A stretch of 64,000 nucleotides of DNA from Cristatella mucedo (Eukaryota > Bryozoa > Phylactolaemata > Cristatellidae): contig WPIO01000034.1 of assembly GCA_009760855.2 (NCBI GenBank), forward strand, positions 3,841,501 to 3,905,500, written 5' to 3'. The notes under the pieces are model-generated. The model was given only the letters and a program-made list of their open reading frames with translations. It searched no databases and was not told the origin of the DNA. Positions 37,877 through 48,345 of this stretch are shown here, piece after piece (within the stretch, counting starts at the first letter, position 1; each line of letters begins with the position of its first letter). Both the position numbers and the translations under genes were made by a program.

Positions 37877-38654
37877 TACCCTATCGCAGCAAAATCGAAA
37901 TAAATCAAGTGAAAGTGAAAGATCGATCGGTGTAATCTGGAGAACCAACTTACCGGTGTCCGTCGAAGAAGCAATTAAGCATCTCACCAATGACAAGAAT
38001 CATTCTTTTTTATCGTCCTGATAGGGCCAACTCTCCATCCAGGTGCTCTACAACTTTCTGTAGGAGAAGCAAAACAGAGTTAGTTAAAATCAAGGCTCAA
38101 TGCTTAGACGAGCCAAAGCAAAGCGCATGAATCAGAGCCGCTTGCTACTAGGAACTTTCTAAACTTAACATGCACTAACCATATTGACATGCTAAGTATA
38201 TAGCATTTGTAAAACGCTTAGACTGAGATTATCTGAGTTAGCTGAGGTAGCCATGAAAATGTCTCATTATTGTTAGTATAACAAATATAATTGTTCTGGC
38301 CTTCAGTGCATACGAATTGAAAGGCCGATCTTCAGAGTATATGAATTTAGCGATAAGAAGACTGGCAGCCTAGGAATGAGGCTGGTGCAAGAGTACACTG
38401 GTGGAGAAGGAAACAGTGCCGGTACAAAGTAGGCCGGTGCAGAAATCGAAGCAGGTGCGAGAGAGGATCTTGAACAATGCGCACATATTTTGCCTGGCAA
38501 CTGCATGTGTCTACATGTAATTTAATTTACTTCATGTAATTACATGTTTCATTCCACAAGCCATGATAGCTAAGCGGTCGTTTCTAGCTAAAGAGCTTTT
38601 AATAGAGTACGCAAAATCAAGGCGGCATCACTTGCCAATCAATAGGCATCTACT
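37877..38654. other. Intergenic; possible decayed LINE pieces
   Basis: A weak LINE-tail-like TGTAAAACGCTTAGACTGAG lies at about 38208. Not strong enough to call separately. Confidence 0.35.
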
Positions 38655-38855
38655 ATTTCCAAACCAAAAAATAATAATGGCTGACTTAACAGCCTCTTTT
38701 GTATAGAGACAGAAGAGTTTTATGGGTATCACCACCGCTTGCAGCGGCAATAAAGGATCGCCCACAGCAGGATTTGAACTCACAACCTTGGGACAGGGCT
38801 CATGAAAAGCAACCACCTTAACTAGTATGCCATAGTGGTTCGCCGTCTAATTTAA
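38655..38855 (-). mobile_element. SINE family A, minus strand (most complete copy)
   Basis: AAAAAATAATAATGGCTGAC tail, then ...TTAACAGCCTCTTTTGTATA, CTTGCAGCGGCAATAAAGGA, B-box complement GGATTTGAACTC, and a tRNA-like head through TTAACTAGTATGCCATAGTG. It spans head, core and tail without large gaps and suits as a family reference. Confidence 0.88.
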
Positions 38856-39594
38856 GCCACCCCCATTGCATCGTTAACGAATTCTTAGACAGGTGAATTC
38901 AAATTAACGTGGCGACCTGTTCTGGTTGCAAAGACGGTTGTTTTTCTACGGAACACTTATGCCAAACAGAAGAACCTTTTGTTCCTCTACGGAGATGGAA
39001 AAGTCTCTCCTCCTCAAACTCGGAGCTCAAACTCCCGTTCTTCGCCGGTTGCCTAGCGCTCGAGACTCCGCTCTGCTGCGTGCAAGCCAAATCGAGCTCC
39101 ACGAAAGATATCTATGACTTCGAACGGTCGTCCCCCTCGTTCTCGTGCTAGAGCCGCATCCTCCATATTGCCCGATGCATGTGCATGCTTTAATTGCAAA
39201 CTGACGTCGAGTAGCTGCAGCCATTGCGTCTGCTGCGATTGATGACTTTACTGCATTCGTGACGCGATTTACGCGTGTTAGCTCAAGTGGTGGATAACTC
39301 GCACAACGGCGGTCTTCTGCAGCAGGTCTGAGCCGGATGACGCTGCGAGGCAATAACAGGCTTACTCGTTGTAGCTATACTGCCTAGAAGAATAAAAACA
39401 GCTTGCCCTTTCTCATGTTACCTTACAGAATCTTACGGATTAGATTGCATAATCTTGTCACGCTGAGCTCATCCATTTTCACAGTGTCTCATCCCTTTTA
39501 ACCTTGAAAGTATAAACAGAAATACAATTCTTTTGTATATAATACTAAATATTTTTTAATAAATTTAATAATATAATAAATTTTGTATATAATA
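38856..39594. other. Intergenic, no gene recognised
   Basis: Short frames on both strands at 38900-39350 are not recognised. AT-rich from 39520. Confidence 0.4.
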
Positions 39595-39755
39595 CTTTGT
39601 ATATAGCACTAAATCTCTACTCAGGCGCTTCCCGTATGCCATCGGGAACGAGACCATGACCTCGGTCATCAATTGCATTCACCGCGACCTTGGTCGGTGG
39701 GAATAATACCCTGAAAATACTGCTGATTCAAACCAGCGCGGCTCCTGTCTCTCGT
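39595..39755 (-). mobile_element. SINE family B, minus strand
   Basis: In reverse it reads GCCGCGCTGGTTTGAATC, GACCAAGGTCGCGGTG, GATGACCGAGGTCATGGT and a tail GGGAAGCGCCTGAGTAGAG. Same order as the + copies at 13.7, 44.1 and 57.2 kb. Confidence 0.8.
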
Positions 39756-39784
39756 TGACCTTGACTCTCTTTTCTGTGCTTAGC

Positions 39785-39804
39785 ACGTGATCACGTGATC
39801 ACGT
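39785..39804. repeat. 20-bp perfect palindrome with overlapping CACGTG boxes
   Basis: ACGTGATCACGTGATCACGT equals its own reverse complement. A 12-bp version occurs at 26479-26490. Confidence 0.9.
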
Positions 39805-39844
39805 AAGTTTTCAATTAATCTGCCCAGTAAAAACGCATGCCATA

Positions 39845-39925
39845 CAGTGCCTGGAAATAGATTTAGTTCCCCGAGGGTGTTATACAAATGCATAATCGCT
39901 ATTAGCAGTGTAATTATTAGTAATA
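39845..39925 (+). mobile_element. LINE/SINE-B 3' tail fragment
   Basis: CAGTGCCTGGAAATAGATTT, AGTTCCCCGAGGGTG and AAATGCATAATC match the shared LINE/SINE-B tail. Nothing diagnostic remains upstream of it. Confidence 0.6.
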
Positions 39926-39927
39926 TT

Positions 39928-40110
<183 letters not shown>

Positions 40111-40265
40111 GCTTGCTCCGCAAGTTTTGGCTCCAGCTCCAGCGGCTCCTTCGACTTCGAGTGACCACGAGCAGTTGGTCTGGCGGCAGTCTAAACTCGT
40201 CTAAACTCAAGCGCAGCAAGCAACGTGCACGTGGCAACTCGTTGCTGTAGACGCGACCGTCCGAC

Positions 40266-40296
<31 letters not shown>

Positions 40297-40432
40297 GCGG
40301 TCGCCGGCTGCCGCCGCCGCACGAGGAGGACGCCGCGCGCGAGAAGCTGCCCGGCGAGCGAAAGCCGACCGGAAGCCATGCGACAATACGATCGCGCGGT
40401 CTCCTAACGCCTCCGCCGCCGCCACCGCGCCC
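40111..40432 (+). other. Probable 5' UTR / CpG island of gene 4
   Basis: CpG-rich, with a (GCC)n patch at about 40266-40300. No convincing upstream coding exon seen. It may contain the acceptor (GCAAG near 40124) or the promoter. Confidence 0.4.
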
Positions 40433-41971
40433 ATGCCGCCGCCGGAGGCTGAAGAGCGAGCGGCTCGGACGAGCGGCGACGCCCCGTCGGACGCGGCGGC
40501 GGCTGTCCCGAGTCTGGGCCGCGCGGCGTTGGCGTGCGCCGCGCGGCCCGGCGCTTGCGCCGCCGCCGCAAGCGCCGCAGGCCGCCGCCGCCGGCGCCTC
40601 CTGCTGCTGCTGTGCGCGCTCGTCGCCGCGGCGATCGCAACGCTGGACGCCTCCGTCGCCGCCGCGATTGGACACGAGCATCCTTCCGCGAGTCCGTCGT
40701 CGTCGCCGGCGGCGAGTGGCGTCAGCCGCCGCCGCTCGACGTCCGATCGATCGGAGTCGTCGGAGGCGAGTACGAGCGTCGTCGCAGCCTCCGCATCGCC
40801 TCGCAAGCACATCTACTTCCTCAAGACGCACAAGTGCGCGAGCACCACCGTGCAGCGAATCATTCTCACGTACGCGCTAAAGCGCAACTTGTCGATCGCG
40901 CTGCCGCTGGCGATGAGCAACAACTTCTTTCCCAGCGCCTTCCACCCCGAGATCGCCAAGCGCACCTGCTCGCATCCGCGCTTCGACGTAATGGCGGCGC
41001 ACGCGCGGTTTGAGTCGAGCGCCGCCGAGACGAGCCGCGCCATGCCGCCCGACACGGTGTACATATCGATCGTGAGAGACCCGGCCGAGCAGATGGAGTC
41101 TTTCTACGACTACTTCCTCGTCAAAATGTGCCCGCTATTTCGCCGAATCCGCGTGAGCTTCGACGTCTACATGAGATCGACGGCGCGCTACCTGGCGGGC
41201 CGCGGCGCTCTTCCGGCTTGGCCCGGGGCGGCGGCGTACCCGTGCAGCGCGTCGCGGCTGCAGTTTCTGCAGCTCTACGACTTCGGCTTCGACCCGACGT
41301 GGCCGGCGGCCGCGACGCGAGAGCGAGTGCGGGCGAGAATCGGCGAACTCGACAAGGCCTTTCATCTCGTGCTCGTCGTCGAGCGGCTGGACGAGAGCCT
41401 CGTTCTCATGCGCGACCTGCTCGGCTGGACGACCGGCGACATGCTCTACTTCAAGAGCAACTTCCGCTCCAGCTTAAATTCCACTGGCCGCCGCGGTCGC
41501 TTGACGTCGGCGACGAGGCGCAGAGCGTACGCCTGGAACTGGGCGGACAAGATGCTGTACGATCACTTCCGCGCCAAAATAGACGCCGCAGTACGACGGC
41601 GGCAGGAGTACGTGCGCGAGCAGGTGCGCGAGTTTCGAGCGCTCCAGGCCGCCTTCTACGCGCACTGCATCGACGGCGTGCGGGTCGTTAGGGAGGGCGG
41701 CGGCGGCGGCGGCAGAGCGGTGTCCTTGAACTCGTACGCTCTCAGCGAGAGAGGCAAGTCGAACTACACTTGCCAGATCGCTGCCATGACCGAGCGCGCC
41801 CTGTTCGCGCACATGAACGCCCTGAGGCCGGTCTGTGACAGCGACGGTGGCCGCGGCGATAAAAGCGCGAAGCAGTCGCAACGAGCGCTCGAGCTGAAGA
41901 GACGCCTGCGACGGAAGCTGCGAGCGCAGTCGTCCGGCCCGACTGTGCCTGCGAGACGACAGCCCGAGTGA
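40433..41971 (+). CDS. Gal3st-like: GAL3ST-family galactose 3-O-sulfotransferase, gene 4 (subclade A, long N-terminus)
   Basis: Predicted type II Golgi sulfotransferase of 512 aa, the longest copy. Starts at the ATG at 40433. The cytoplasmic part is an unusual ~50 residue Ala/Pro/Arg-rich segment ending in RRRRR. The signal anchor is at about 54-79, followed by a Ser-rich stem at 84-122. The 5' PAPS loop LKTHKCASTT is at 130-139, NLS glycosylation site at 152, FDVMAAHARF at 184-193, and ISIVRDPAEQMES at 211-223. Then come FHLVLVVERLDESL, L-G-W-T-T-G-D-M-L-Y-F-K-S-N-F and WADKMLYDHFRAKID. The C-terminal CQIAAMTERALFAHMNALRPVC keeps both Cys, and a basic tail of about 45 residues ends the protein. 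Third codon positions are almost all G or C. If the start were further 3', the anchor could still be kept from no later Met, so this start is favoured. Confidence 0.92.
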   Translation: MPPPEAEERAARTSGDAPSDAAAAVPSLGRAALACAARPGACAAAASAAGRRRRRLLLLLCALVAAAIATLDASVAAAIGHEHPSASPSSSPAASGVSRRRSTSDRSESSEASTSVVAASASPRKHIYFLKTHKCASTTVQRIILTYALKRNLSIALPLAMSNNFFPSAFHPEIAKRTCSHPRFDVMAAHARFESSAAETSRAMPPDTVYISIVRDPAEQMESFYDYFLVKMCPLFRRIRVSFDVYMRSTARYLAGRGALPAWPGAAAYPCSASRLQFLQLYDFGFDPTWPAAATRERVRARIGELDKAFHLVLVVERLDESLVLMRDLLGWTTGDMLYFKSNFRSSLNSTGRRGRLTSATRRRAYAWNWADKMLYDHFRAKIDAAVRRRQEYVREQVREFRALQAAFYAHCIDGVRVVREGGGGGGRAVSLNSYALSERGKSNYTCQIAAMTERALFAHMNALRPVCDSDGGRGDKSAKQSQRALELKRRLRRKLRAQSSGPTVPARRQPE

Positions 41972-42097
41972 AGAATGGAGGAGAATGAAGAAGAGCGTGA
42001 ACGAAGAGAGAGCGATGTGATGCGCCGAGCGACACTTCCGCTGCGCGTCGGTCCGGATGCTGCGCATCGACTCCGCATTAACAAAGCAATGATGTGG

Positions 42098-42325
42098 AAG
42101 AGAGAGAGAGAGAGACGTGAGAAAGAGAGAGGGGAGAGAGATGTGGAGAGAGATGTGGAGAGAGGGAGAGGGGAAGAGAGAGGGGGGAAGAGAGAAAGGG
42201 GGAGAGAGGGGGAGAGAGAGGGGGAGGGAGAGAGAGGGGGGGAGAGAGGGGGAGAGAGAGGGGAGAGAGAGATGTGGAGAGAGGGAGGGAGAGAGAGAGA
42301 GAGTAAGAGAGAGAGATAGAGTGAA

Positions 42326-42360
<35 letters not shown>

Positions 42361-42393
42361 GAGAGAGAGGGGATAGAGATAGGGAGAGATAGA

Positions 42394-42487
<94 letters not shown>

Positions 42488-42588
42488 TAGAGAGAGAGAG
42501 CGAGAAAAAGGGGAGATGTAAATAGAGAGGAGGAGATAGAGAGAGAGAGAGAGATGAGGAGATAGAGAGAGGGAGAGAGAGGTGAGAG

Positions 42589-42630
<42 letters not shown>

Positions 42631-42782
42631 GGGAGAGAAGGAGGAGAAAGACAGAGAGAGAAGTGATAGAGAGAACAAGATGGAGAGAGAGAGATAAAGA
42701 AAGATAATAATAGGGAGAGAGATTGAGGGGAAGAGAGAGTGAGAGAGAGAGAGACATAGAGAGAGATAGAGAGAGAGGAGGA
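42098..42782. repeat. (GA)n compound array, ~685 bp, just downstream of gene 4
   Basis: Polypurine tract of (GA)n with GGGGAGAG, GATGTGGAGAGA and GATAGAGA sub-blocks. The + strand has very few pyrimidines. The long Ser-Leu frame on the minus strand, which also runs through gene 4, is an artefact. Confidence 0.97.
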
Positions 42783-43680
42783 GGAGGAGGAAAAGCGCGA
42801 ACAAAGCGAGCAGAGCCGCGTAGCCTTGCGATCGATGCCACTTTCGGCCCGCGTGATTTATTGCACCATCGAAACGAAGCCCTTAATTTTAATTTAATCA
42901 TATGAAGGTGTGCCATCTGCCTTTGATTTCGGATGAGGTGCGTTCAACTCCCGACGACACACGACACCTCCTTTCATAGGGCTGGGACATTTTCCTCAAG
43001 AATTATAGCACTTACATGTCCGCTAGCGACGTGTCCGCTGAATACGCGTTTCGCTTCCTTTTTTCTCAAGAAATAATGCAATCAAAAACGGACTGCAATC
43101 GCGCTGGAAAATTCTAGACTGGCACGTAGCGCCGCCGCCGCCGCTCGGGGGGGGGATGAGCCAGAGCCAGCAGACGACGTGCAGCAGACGACGTGCAGCA
43201 GACGACGCACCGCAGGCACAGAGCCGCCGCACTCGACCGCCGCCACCGAGCCGCCATATTGGCACTCAATTTATCGGTCTCAGTGAGGCGACTGGCGGCG
43301 CATTCTCTCTGCTGTCGCGGCTGCATACACGATCATGCACTCGGTCCATCTCAGCCCAGCGTCTGCAATCTTGTGCAAAAACCCGCCGCACGCACTCGAT
43401 TGAGACAGATCGAGGCTGGCCGGGCTGGCATTCGATCCCTCGCAACAAGTTTTGCAGTCTGACGCAGAGATCTACATGAGCAAGCGCTCGTGCCACTTTG
43501 GTAGACGTTCAAAGTAAGCTCACTGCTTAGCTTAGCACGGCAAGAGTAATACACGGCAATCTTACTCCGTGTTCTCGTCTGCACGTCAGCCCGTCGACTG
43601 CCACCGCTTAACGAAGATCGAGGTCTTTAAGGATAAAGGTGAATCTGCTGTTTAGCAAGTCTGCACACGCATGCACTAAC
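42783..43680. other. Intergenic, partly CpG-rich
   Basis: GC-rich at 43120-43270 with a run of G at 43147. A 14-bp repeat lies at 43168-43209 (CAGCAGACGACGTG, three copies). No gene recognised. Confidence 0.4.
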
Positions 43681-43735
43681 ACACATTTACACACGCGCGC
43701 GCGCGCACACACACACACACACACTCGCAAGCGCA
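43681..43735. repeat. (CA)n with a (CG)n core
   Basis: CACACGCGCGCGCGCACACA-type alternating purine-pyrimidine run. Confidence 0.9.
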
Positions 43736-43819
43736 CGCACCCAAAAGCACAAATGCGCGCGTACACGCACACGAGCATACAAGGGCTGCGGCTCGTGTCG
43801 GCATGTCAGCGTTGCGCTG

Positions 43820-43820
<1 letters not shown>

Positions 43821-43893
<73 letters not shown>
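43821..43893. repeat. (TA)n microsatellite
   Basis: About 70 bases of pure (TA)n. Confidence 0.98.
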
Positions 43894-43894
<1 letters not shown>

Positions 43895-44134
43895 CGCTCG
43901 CGCTCAATCAAGGCAGGCCGCCTGACGGGCTGGCACTGCATGACGACGCGTCGCGAAGCTAGCATCGGCTACTACTCGCGGCGCCATGGAAGCGGCTCGC
44001 CGCTCTCTCGCGCTCACAGCCGCGCTCAGCGAGCGCTCAGCCTATTCTAGCCGATGCCGCCCGGAGCCGCTGCTATGGACCTAAAGCTCGTCGCCTCCGT
44101 CGCGATCCCGATCGTCTGTGAGCAGAACCAGCGA

Positions 44135-44300
44135 CCTGTGACGCTTGTGCCGCCCCGGTTTGGCCCGAGAGTTCTTGGGTGCTCGCCTTTGACGACCGAG
44201 GTCGTGGGCTCGAGCCCTGCGGCATGTACGGGGAGGAGCCTGGATAGAGATTGAATTCTCTCAGGGCGAAATGCAAATGCATTACATCTGCACACTTTAG
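44135..44300 (+). mobile_element. SINE family B
   Basis: GCCGCCCCGGTTTGGCCCG, GACGACCGAGGTCGTGGG, B-box GGCTCGAGCCC, and tail GAGCCTGGATAGAGATTGAA then TTCTCTCAGGGCG. Ends in AAATGCATTACAT. Confidence 0.85.
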
Positions 44301-44309
44301 ATATATAAG

Positions 44310-44395
44310 AATATTATTAATAATAATACGTTTGCATGGCGCCCTCAGAGAACCTAATCTCCTTATAGACACTTTTGCTGCAAAGGTAGCACTAT
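44310..44395 (-). mobile_element. L2-like LINE 3' tail, minus strand
   Basis: ATTATTAATAATAATA, then GGCGCCCTCAGAGAACCTAA and TTTTGCTGCAAAG. It abuts the SINE B copy tail to tail. Confidence 0.75.
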
Positions 44396-44525
44396 AGATA
44401 TTCAATTCGATTTAATTTGAAGAATGCAGAATTATTTTGAATATAGATTTAATATGATTCTATTATTTAAATTTGATTTGAAGAATGCAGAATTATTCAG
44501 ATTATTCAATTCGACGCTTCTGCAT

Positions 44526-44546
44526 TCTTCTCTCTTCGCAATTCAG
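44526..44546 (+). other. Putative splice acceptor of pseudogene 5
   Basis: TTCTTCTCTCTTCGCAATTCAG ends at about 44546 and is followed by TGCGAC. The gene 6 acceptor at 57995 is also followed by TGCGAC, so the duplication took in the site. Confidence 0.6.
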
Positions 44547-45755
44547 TGCGACAGCCATCCCGGCGCATGCTAGCCGCCGCCGCAGATCGGCTCGCCGCGA
44601 GGACGCGCTTCGTCCGCTGCGGCGACGCACACCATGCTTGAATCTGGCCGCGGTTTCGCTGGGCATCCTGGGCCTGAAAGATGTCGGCTTTCTCGAGTGG
44701 ATCGGCGACCAGAGGCGGACCCCGGCACCGCCGGCCAATCGCCTGTACTTCCTGAAGACGCACAAGTGCGCCAGCACGACCCTGCAGCGCATCATCGTCA
44801 TGTACGGCATCAAGCGCAACCTGTCGTTTGCTCAGCCCGCCGACGGCAGCCACCAGTTCTGGCCGAACCCGTTCAGCCTTCTCGAGGCCAAGCGCTCCGC
44901 CGCCTACCCGCACTTCGACATCATGGCCGTGCACGCCAGGCACTCGCCTTCGGCCCCCAGTCACATGCCCAACGGCACCATCTTCTTGTCTATCGTTCGC
45001 GATCCGGCTAAGCACCTGCAGTCGCAGTAGGAGTACTACCAGATCGCGCATTGCCTGGGCAACGCCAGCTTTGAGCGGTTCGTGCGCGACGTGGGCCGAA
45101 ACCGCAACGGCGTCGACGCGTCGATGAGCGGCTGCCCGATCGGCGTCGTCAGCAACATGCAGATGTACGATTTCGGATACGACGAGTTCGCCATGCGCGC
45201 GGCGGGCGCCGCTCGGCGCAGCATCGATCAGCTCAACCGAGCGTTTCACCTCGTCCTCGTGGCCGAGCTGTTCGACGAGAGCCTCATTCTCATGGGCGAC
45301 CTGCTGAACTGGAGCGCCGACGACCTCGTCTACATCAAGGCCAACGCGCGCGCGTCAGCGGCGGCGCCCATCGCCGACGACATCCGGCAGCTCATCTACA
45401 AGTGGAACTGGGTGGACAAGATGCTGTACGATCACTTCCGCTCGAAGCTGGAGCGCCACGCGTCGGCGCGCGGGCGAGCGTACGTCGAGCGGCGCGTCGG
45501 CGAGCTGGCGTCGCTACGCGCCAAGTGGCGCTCGCTGTGCGTGAAGAGCGTCGTCTCCAGCCGCCACCGCCGCCGGCCGAGCAACTAACAGCACCAACGA
45601 GAGCCTTCCGGTCGAAGCTCGCGACGTGGCGCAGTACGGGCAGAGCGACGAGGAGGACGCGAAACGACACGTGCGCGCTGCTCACCGTGCCCGAGCTGAG
45701 CATCGTCGAACGGGTCCACCAGCTGTGGCCGGAAGTGGCGCAGCACTCGGACGAT
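44547..45755 (+). pseudogene. Gal3st-like: GAL3ST-like pseudogene 5 (subclade B, recent)
   Basis: Very close to gene 6 over most of the exon. It keeps a hydrophobic anchor (L-A-A-V-S-L-G-I-L-G-L), LKTHKCASTT, the PHFDIMAVHAR block, SIVRDPAKHLQS and the FHLVLVAELFDESL and W-V-D-K-M-L-Y-D-H-F-R blocks. Defects: an in-frame TAG at 45028-45030 (CAGTAGGAG where gene 6 has CTGTACGAG); frame loss near 45565, so the frame ends early at 45588; and the C-terminal block NDTCALLTVPELSIVERVHQLWPEVA found in another frame up to about 45750. I also find no in-frame ATG between the acceptor and the anchor. Another reading is a live truncated gene, which I think unlikely because the stop falls just after the PAPS site. 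Confidence 0.92.
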
Positions 45756-47133
45756 GGCCAGCCGGCGGCGAAGCGCCGAGAGAGCTTATAAGGACTGCTT
45801 ATAACCTATCAGAGCTTTAAAGTCCTTATAAGGTAGCCGCCGAGAGGCTGACGAGCGGCGCCGAAGCGGACCCAGGCAGCGCGGAAATCTCGCTGGTCCG
45901 TCCCGGAAGTCGCTCGTGAAGCCGACCGCCGCCGTCGTCGTCGTCGTCTCGGCTAAACTCGGACGCCCCGACGACGAGCGCTGAAGCGGGCGCCTTTCGC
46001 GACGTATCGCGGCGCCGCTCGGGTTAGACAGAGAGCGAGCACGCATGCGCACGTGCCGCTCGAGCTAGCCAGAGTGCGGGAGCCAGAGGGTGCCACTGGC
46101 GACGAGCCGCAGTCGGGTGACCGGCGCCGCCGACGTCGACGCCGGAATCGTAGGTGGCGGCGCTCGGAGGCGGCGAACCGCGGCCACTCAGGCGAACCGC
46201 CCGCCAGCAGCTGCGCTTTAGCCGGTGGCGGGCGCGCCGTCCTGCAGTGCGAGTCGGACCTCGTGGAAAGGACGCCGACCTCCTCGTCCCTTCCTCGACA
46301 AGCAATGCGTCCTGGACACGTAATTCGTCTGCCGAAGCGATTGGTACACACAGACGCATCGTGCGATTGCACCGCTCAACGACGTTTCCGGCATGCTGCG
46401 GGCGGGGGGGGGGAGGCGGCATACGGCTCGGGTTGCACCTCGCCCGCACTCAGATTTGTCAGAACACCATTTTGCTGTGCCAAGGCGACGCAGAAAGATG
46501 CTATGCTTCACTGATACCGGAAGCAGGCCAAGTGCAAGTTAGGGCTGCCAATATCTTGCTTTAAAAACTAATCAAGACGTGTAAAAGAAATCGAATGAAA
46601 TGCCCCGAATCTTAATTATTGAACACGTGGCCGTCGGTATATAACGTTGTAAGCTGTCATTAACTCCTGGCCTAACGAGTTCATGTCTCACATCCATGCC
46701 AGGCTCAAATGCCAGGTCATGCAGGATAGCGTTCGAACACCAGTCATAAGCTTTATTTTGATCCACACGATTTCTGTTGGCAATACGTTCAAAGATTAAA
46801 TTTAAGACACTTTAAACGTAGATTTCCCAATCAAGGAGCAAAATACTGTACGCAATTTATCGTTCCTCCTAACACAGAAATACTGACAAATGCTCACGCA
46901 CGCTTTTTTGAATAGTTCAATAACTTTTAATAATTCTCTGGTCTGTTTTCTTTGCTCAATCAGATAGCATCGAAAGATACGTGGAGTGCTCTAAGATAGG
47001 AGTGTTCATGAGTCGTTGACATTTCAAAATCGAGGAAATCATACTTGTGAATCCGTGCTGCTGCACTGCCCCACTCTTCTTAAGAATCAAAGTCAAACAC
47101 GCGATTATGTGAAAATTATATTTAGATTATATT

Positions 47134-47134
<1 letters not shown>
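45756..47134. other. Intergenic; CpG-rich to about 46440
   Basis: CpG-rich at 45840-46440, possibly a CpG island, with frames on both strands that overlap and are not recognised. A TCGTCG run lies at 45932-45948. AT-rich after 46560. Confidence 0.4.
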
Positions 47135-47168
<34 letters not shown>

Positions 47169-47222
47169 TTTTATATTATATATGGTTATATCATATATTT
47201 ATATATATATACTATATATATA
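47135..47222. repeat. (TA)n-rich tract with flanking direct repeats
   Basis: The TA-rich block is bordered on both sides by the same word, TTTAGATTATATTA (47121 and 47226). Confidence 0.9.
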
Positions 47223-47438
47223 TAAATTTAGATTATATTAAACCCACCATCGCAGGTTAAAAGCGGCACTGACACCGGGTGAGGGGAAACTTTGCCATTA
47301 ATGTCAAAATATATCCACTGCCTTTGCAGCATCTTAATATCATGATAAAAGTCCAATAACGTGTTCGCCCAATGACTACTGCCAACGTTAAGATATAGGA
47401 AATCTTCCTGGCGCAGGCGATCAATTAAAATACACTTT

Positions 47439-47450
<12 letters not shown>
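47223..47450. other. Intergenic
   Basis: Nothing recognised. Confidence 0.4.
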
Positions 47451-47510
<60 letters not shown>

Positions 47511-47511
47511 T
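47451..47511. repeat. (CT)n microsatellite
   Basis: About 60 bases of (CT)n. Confidence 0.97.
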
Positions 47512-47854
47512 AATACGCCTTTAGGCGCCGCCTCGAGTTTGGGAGAGGCGGGTGCAAGCTGAACGCGCCGAACAACGCCGAACTCTCAGTGGTGCATTGT
47601 TGCAGCCATTGTTCACCTCAACGTAGCACAAGGCTGCGATACCTCTGCGATTATAGCACCAATCAGTGTAAGTGAATAGTCGGTGGCAGCCAGTGAGAGA
47701 GACAGAAGAGATGCTATACTCCACGCTCCGTCCGAGAGCAGCGAGGCTCGCTGCGACAGCCAAGCTCGTCACCAAGGGTCATTCACTAATGACTCGCGAT
47801 GGTTTTTGATCAGTATAACTGACAAACTGGCTTTCACGCTCGCTGGCGGGTTTA
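47512..47854. other. Intergenic, no gene recognised
   Basis: Short frames only. Confidence 0.4.
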
Positions 47855-48345
47855 GCTCTGGTGACCCACAAGGCCAAGGCCATGGCTTGGCGCCTTCATA
47901 CCTAGCTGAACTGCTGGACTGCTGCACCAGCTTTAGCCTCCTCGTGCTCTCAGTTCCCGTATGGACAATAAATTAGCTGTTCCATTCCTCCGCTTAGAGA
48001 CCGTTGGCGACAGAAGCTTTTGCTTTGCAGGTCCTAGACTGTAGAACTCGCTTTTGCAATCTGTATGCAAGACATCTACTCTCCTGCTGCCGACTGTGGC
48101 TCATCCTTTTCAGCGGTCCTGAGCTGCTACTTCCATGCTACTCACTACCTCAGCTGCTCTCATGACTCTGCTATGCTTCCTACTTTCTCTTTGTTGTGCG
48201 AGATGAAGTCTGTTGGCTACCGAATGCGTACCAAAAGCCACTTAGGCTGTGAGTGCGCTATACAAAACTTTCCTGCTTAACACCCTCATAGTCTTTATGG
48301 CTTTCTGGAGTTACAGACGGAGATACATTACATTACATTACTGAC
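47855..48345 (+). mobile_element. Second LINE family, 3' end
   Basis: Shares its whole length with 48850-49321: CCACAAGGCCAAGGCCA, GGACAATAAATTAGC, ACTCTCCTGCTGCCGACT and GTTGGCTACCGAATGCGTACC. It ends in a CATTACATTACATTA tail. This 3' end is unlike the GTAAAGCGCC tail of the L2-like copies. Confidence 0.85.

Noticed and set aside
45028-45030. TAG in pseudogene 5 as a recoded or readthrough codon
   Set aside because: There is also frame loss further on and no in-frame start after the acceptor, so simple decay explains it better.
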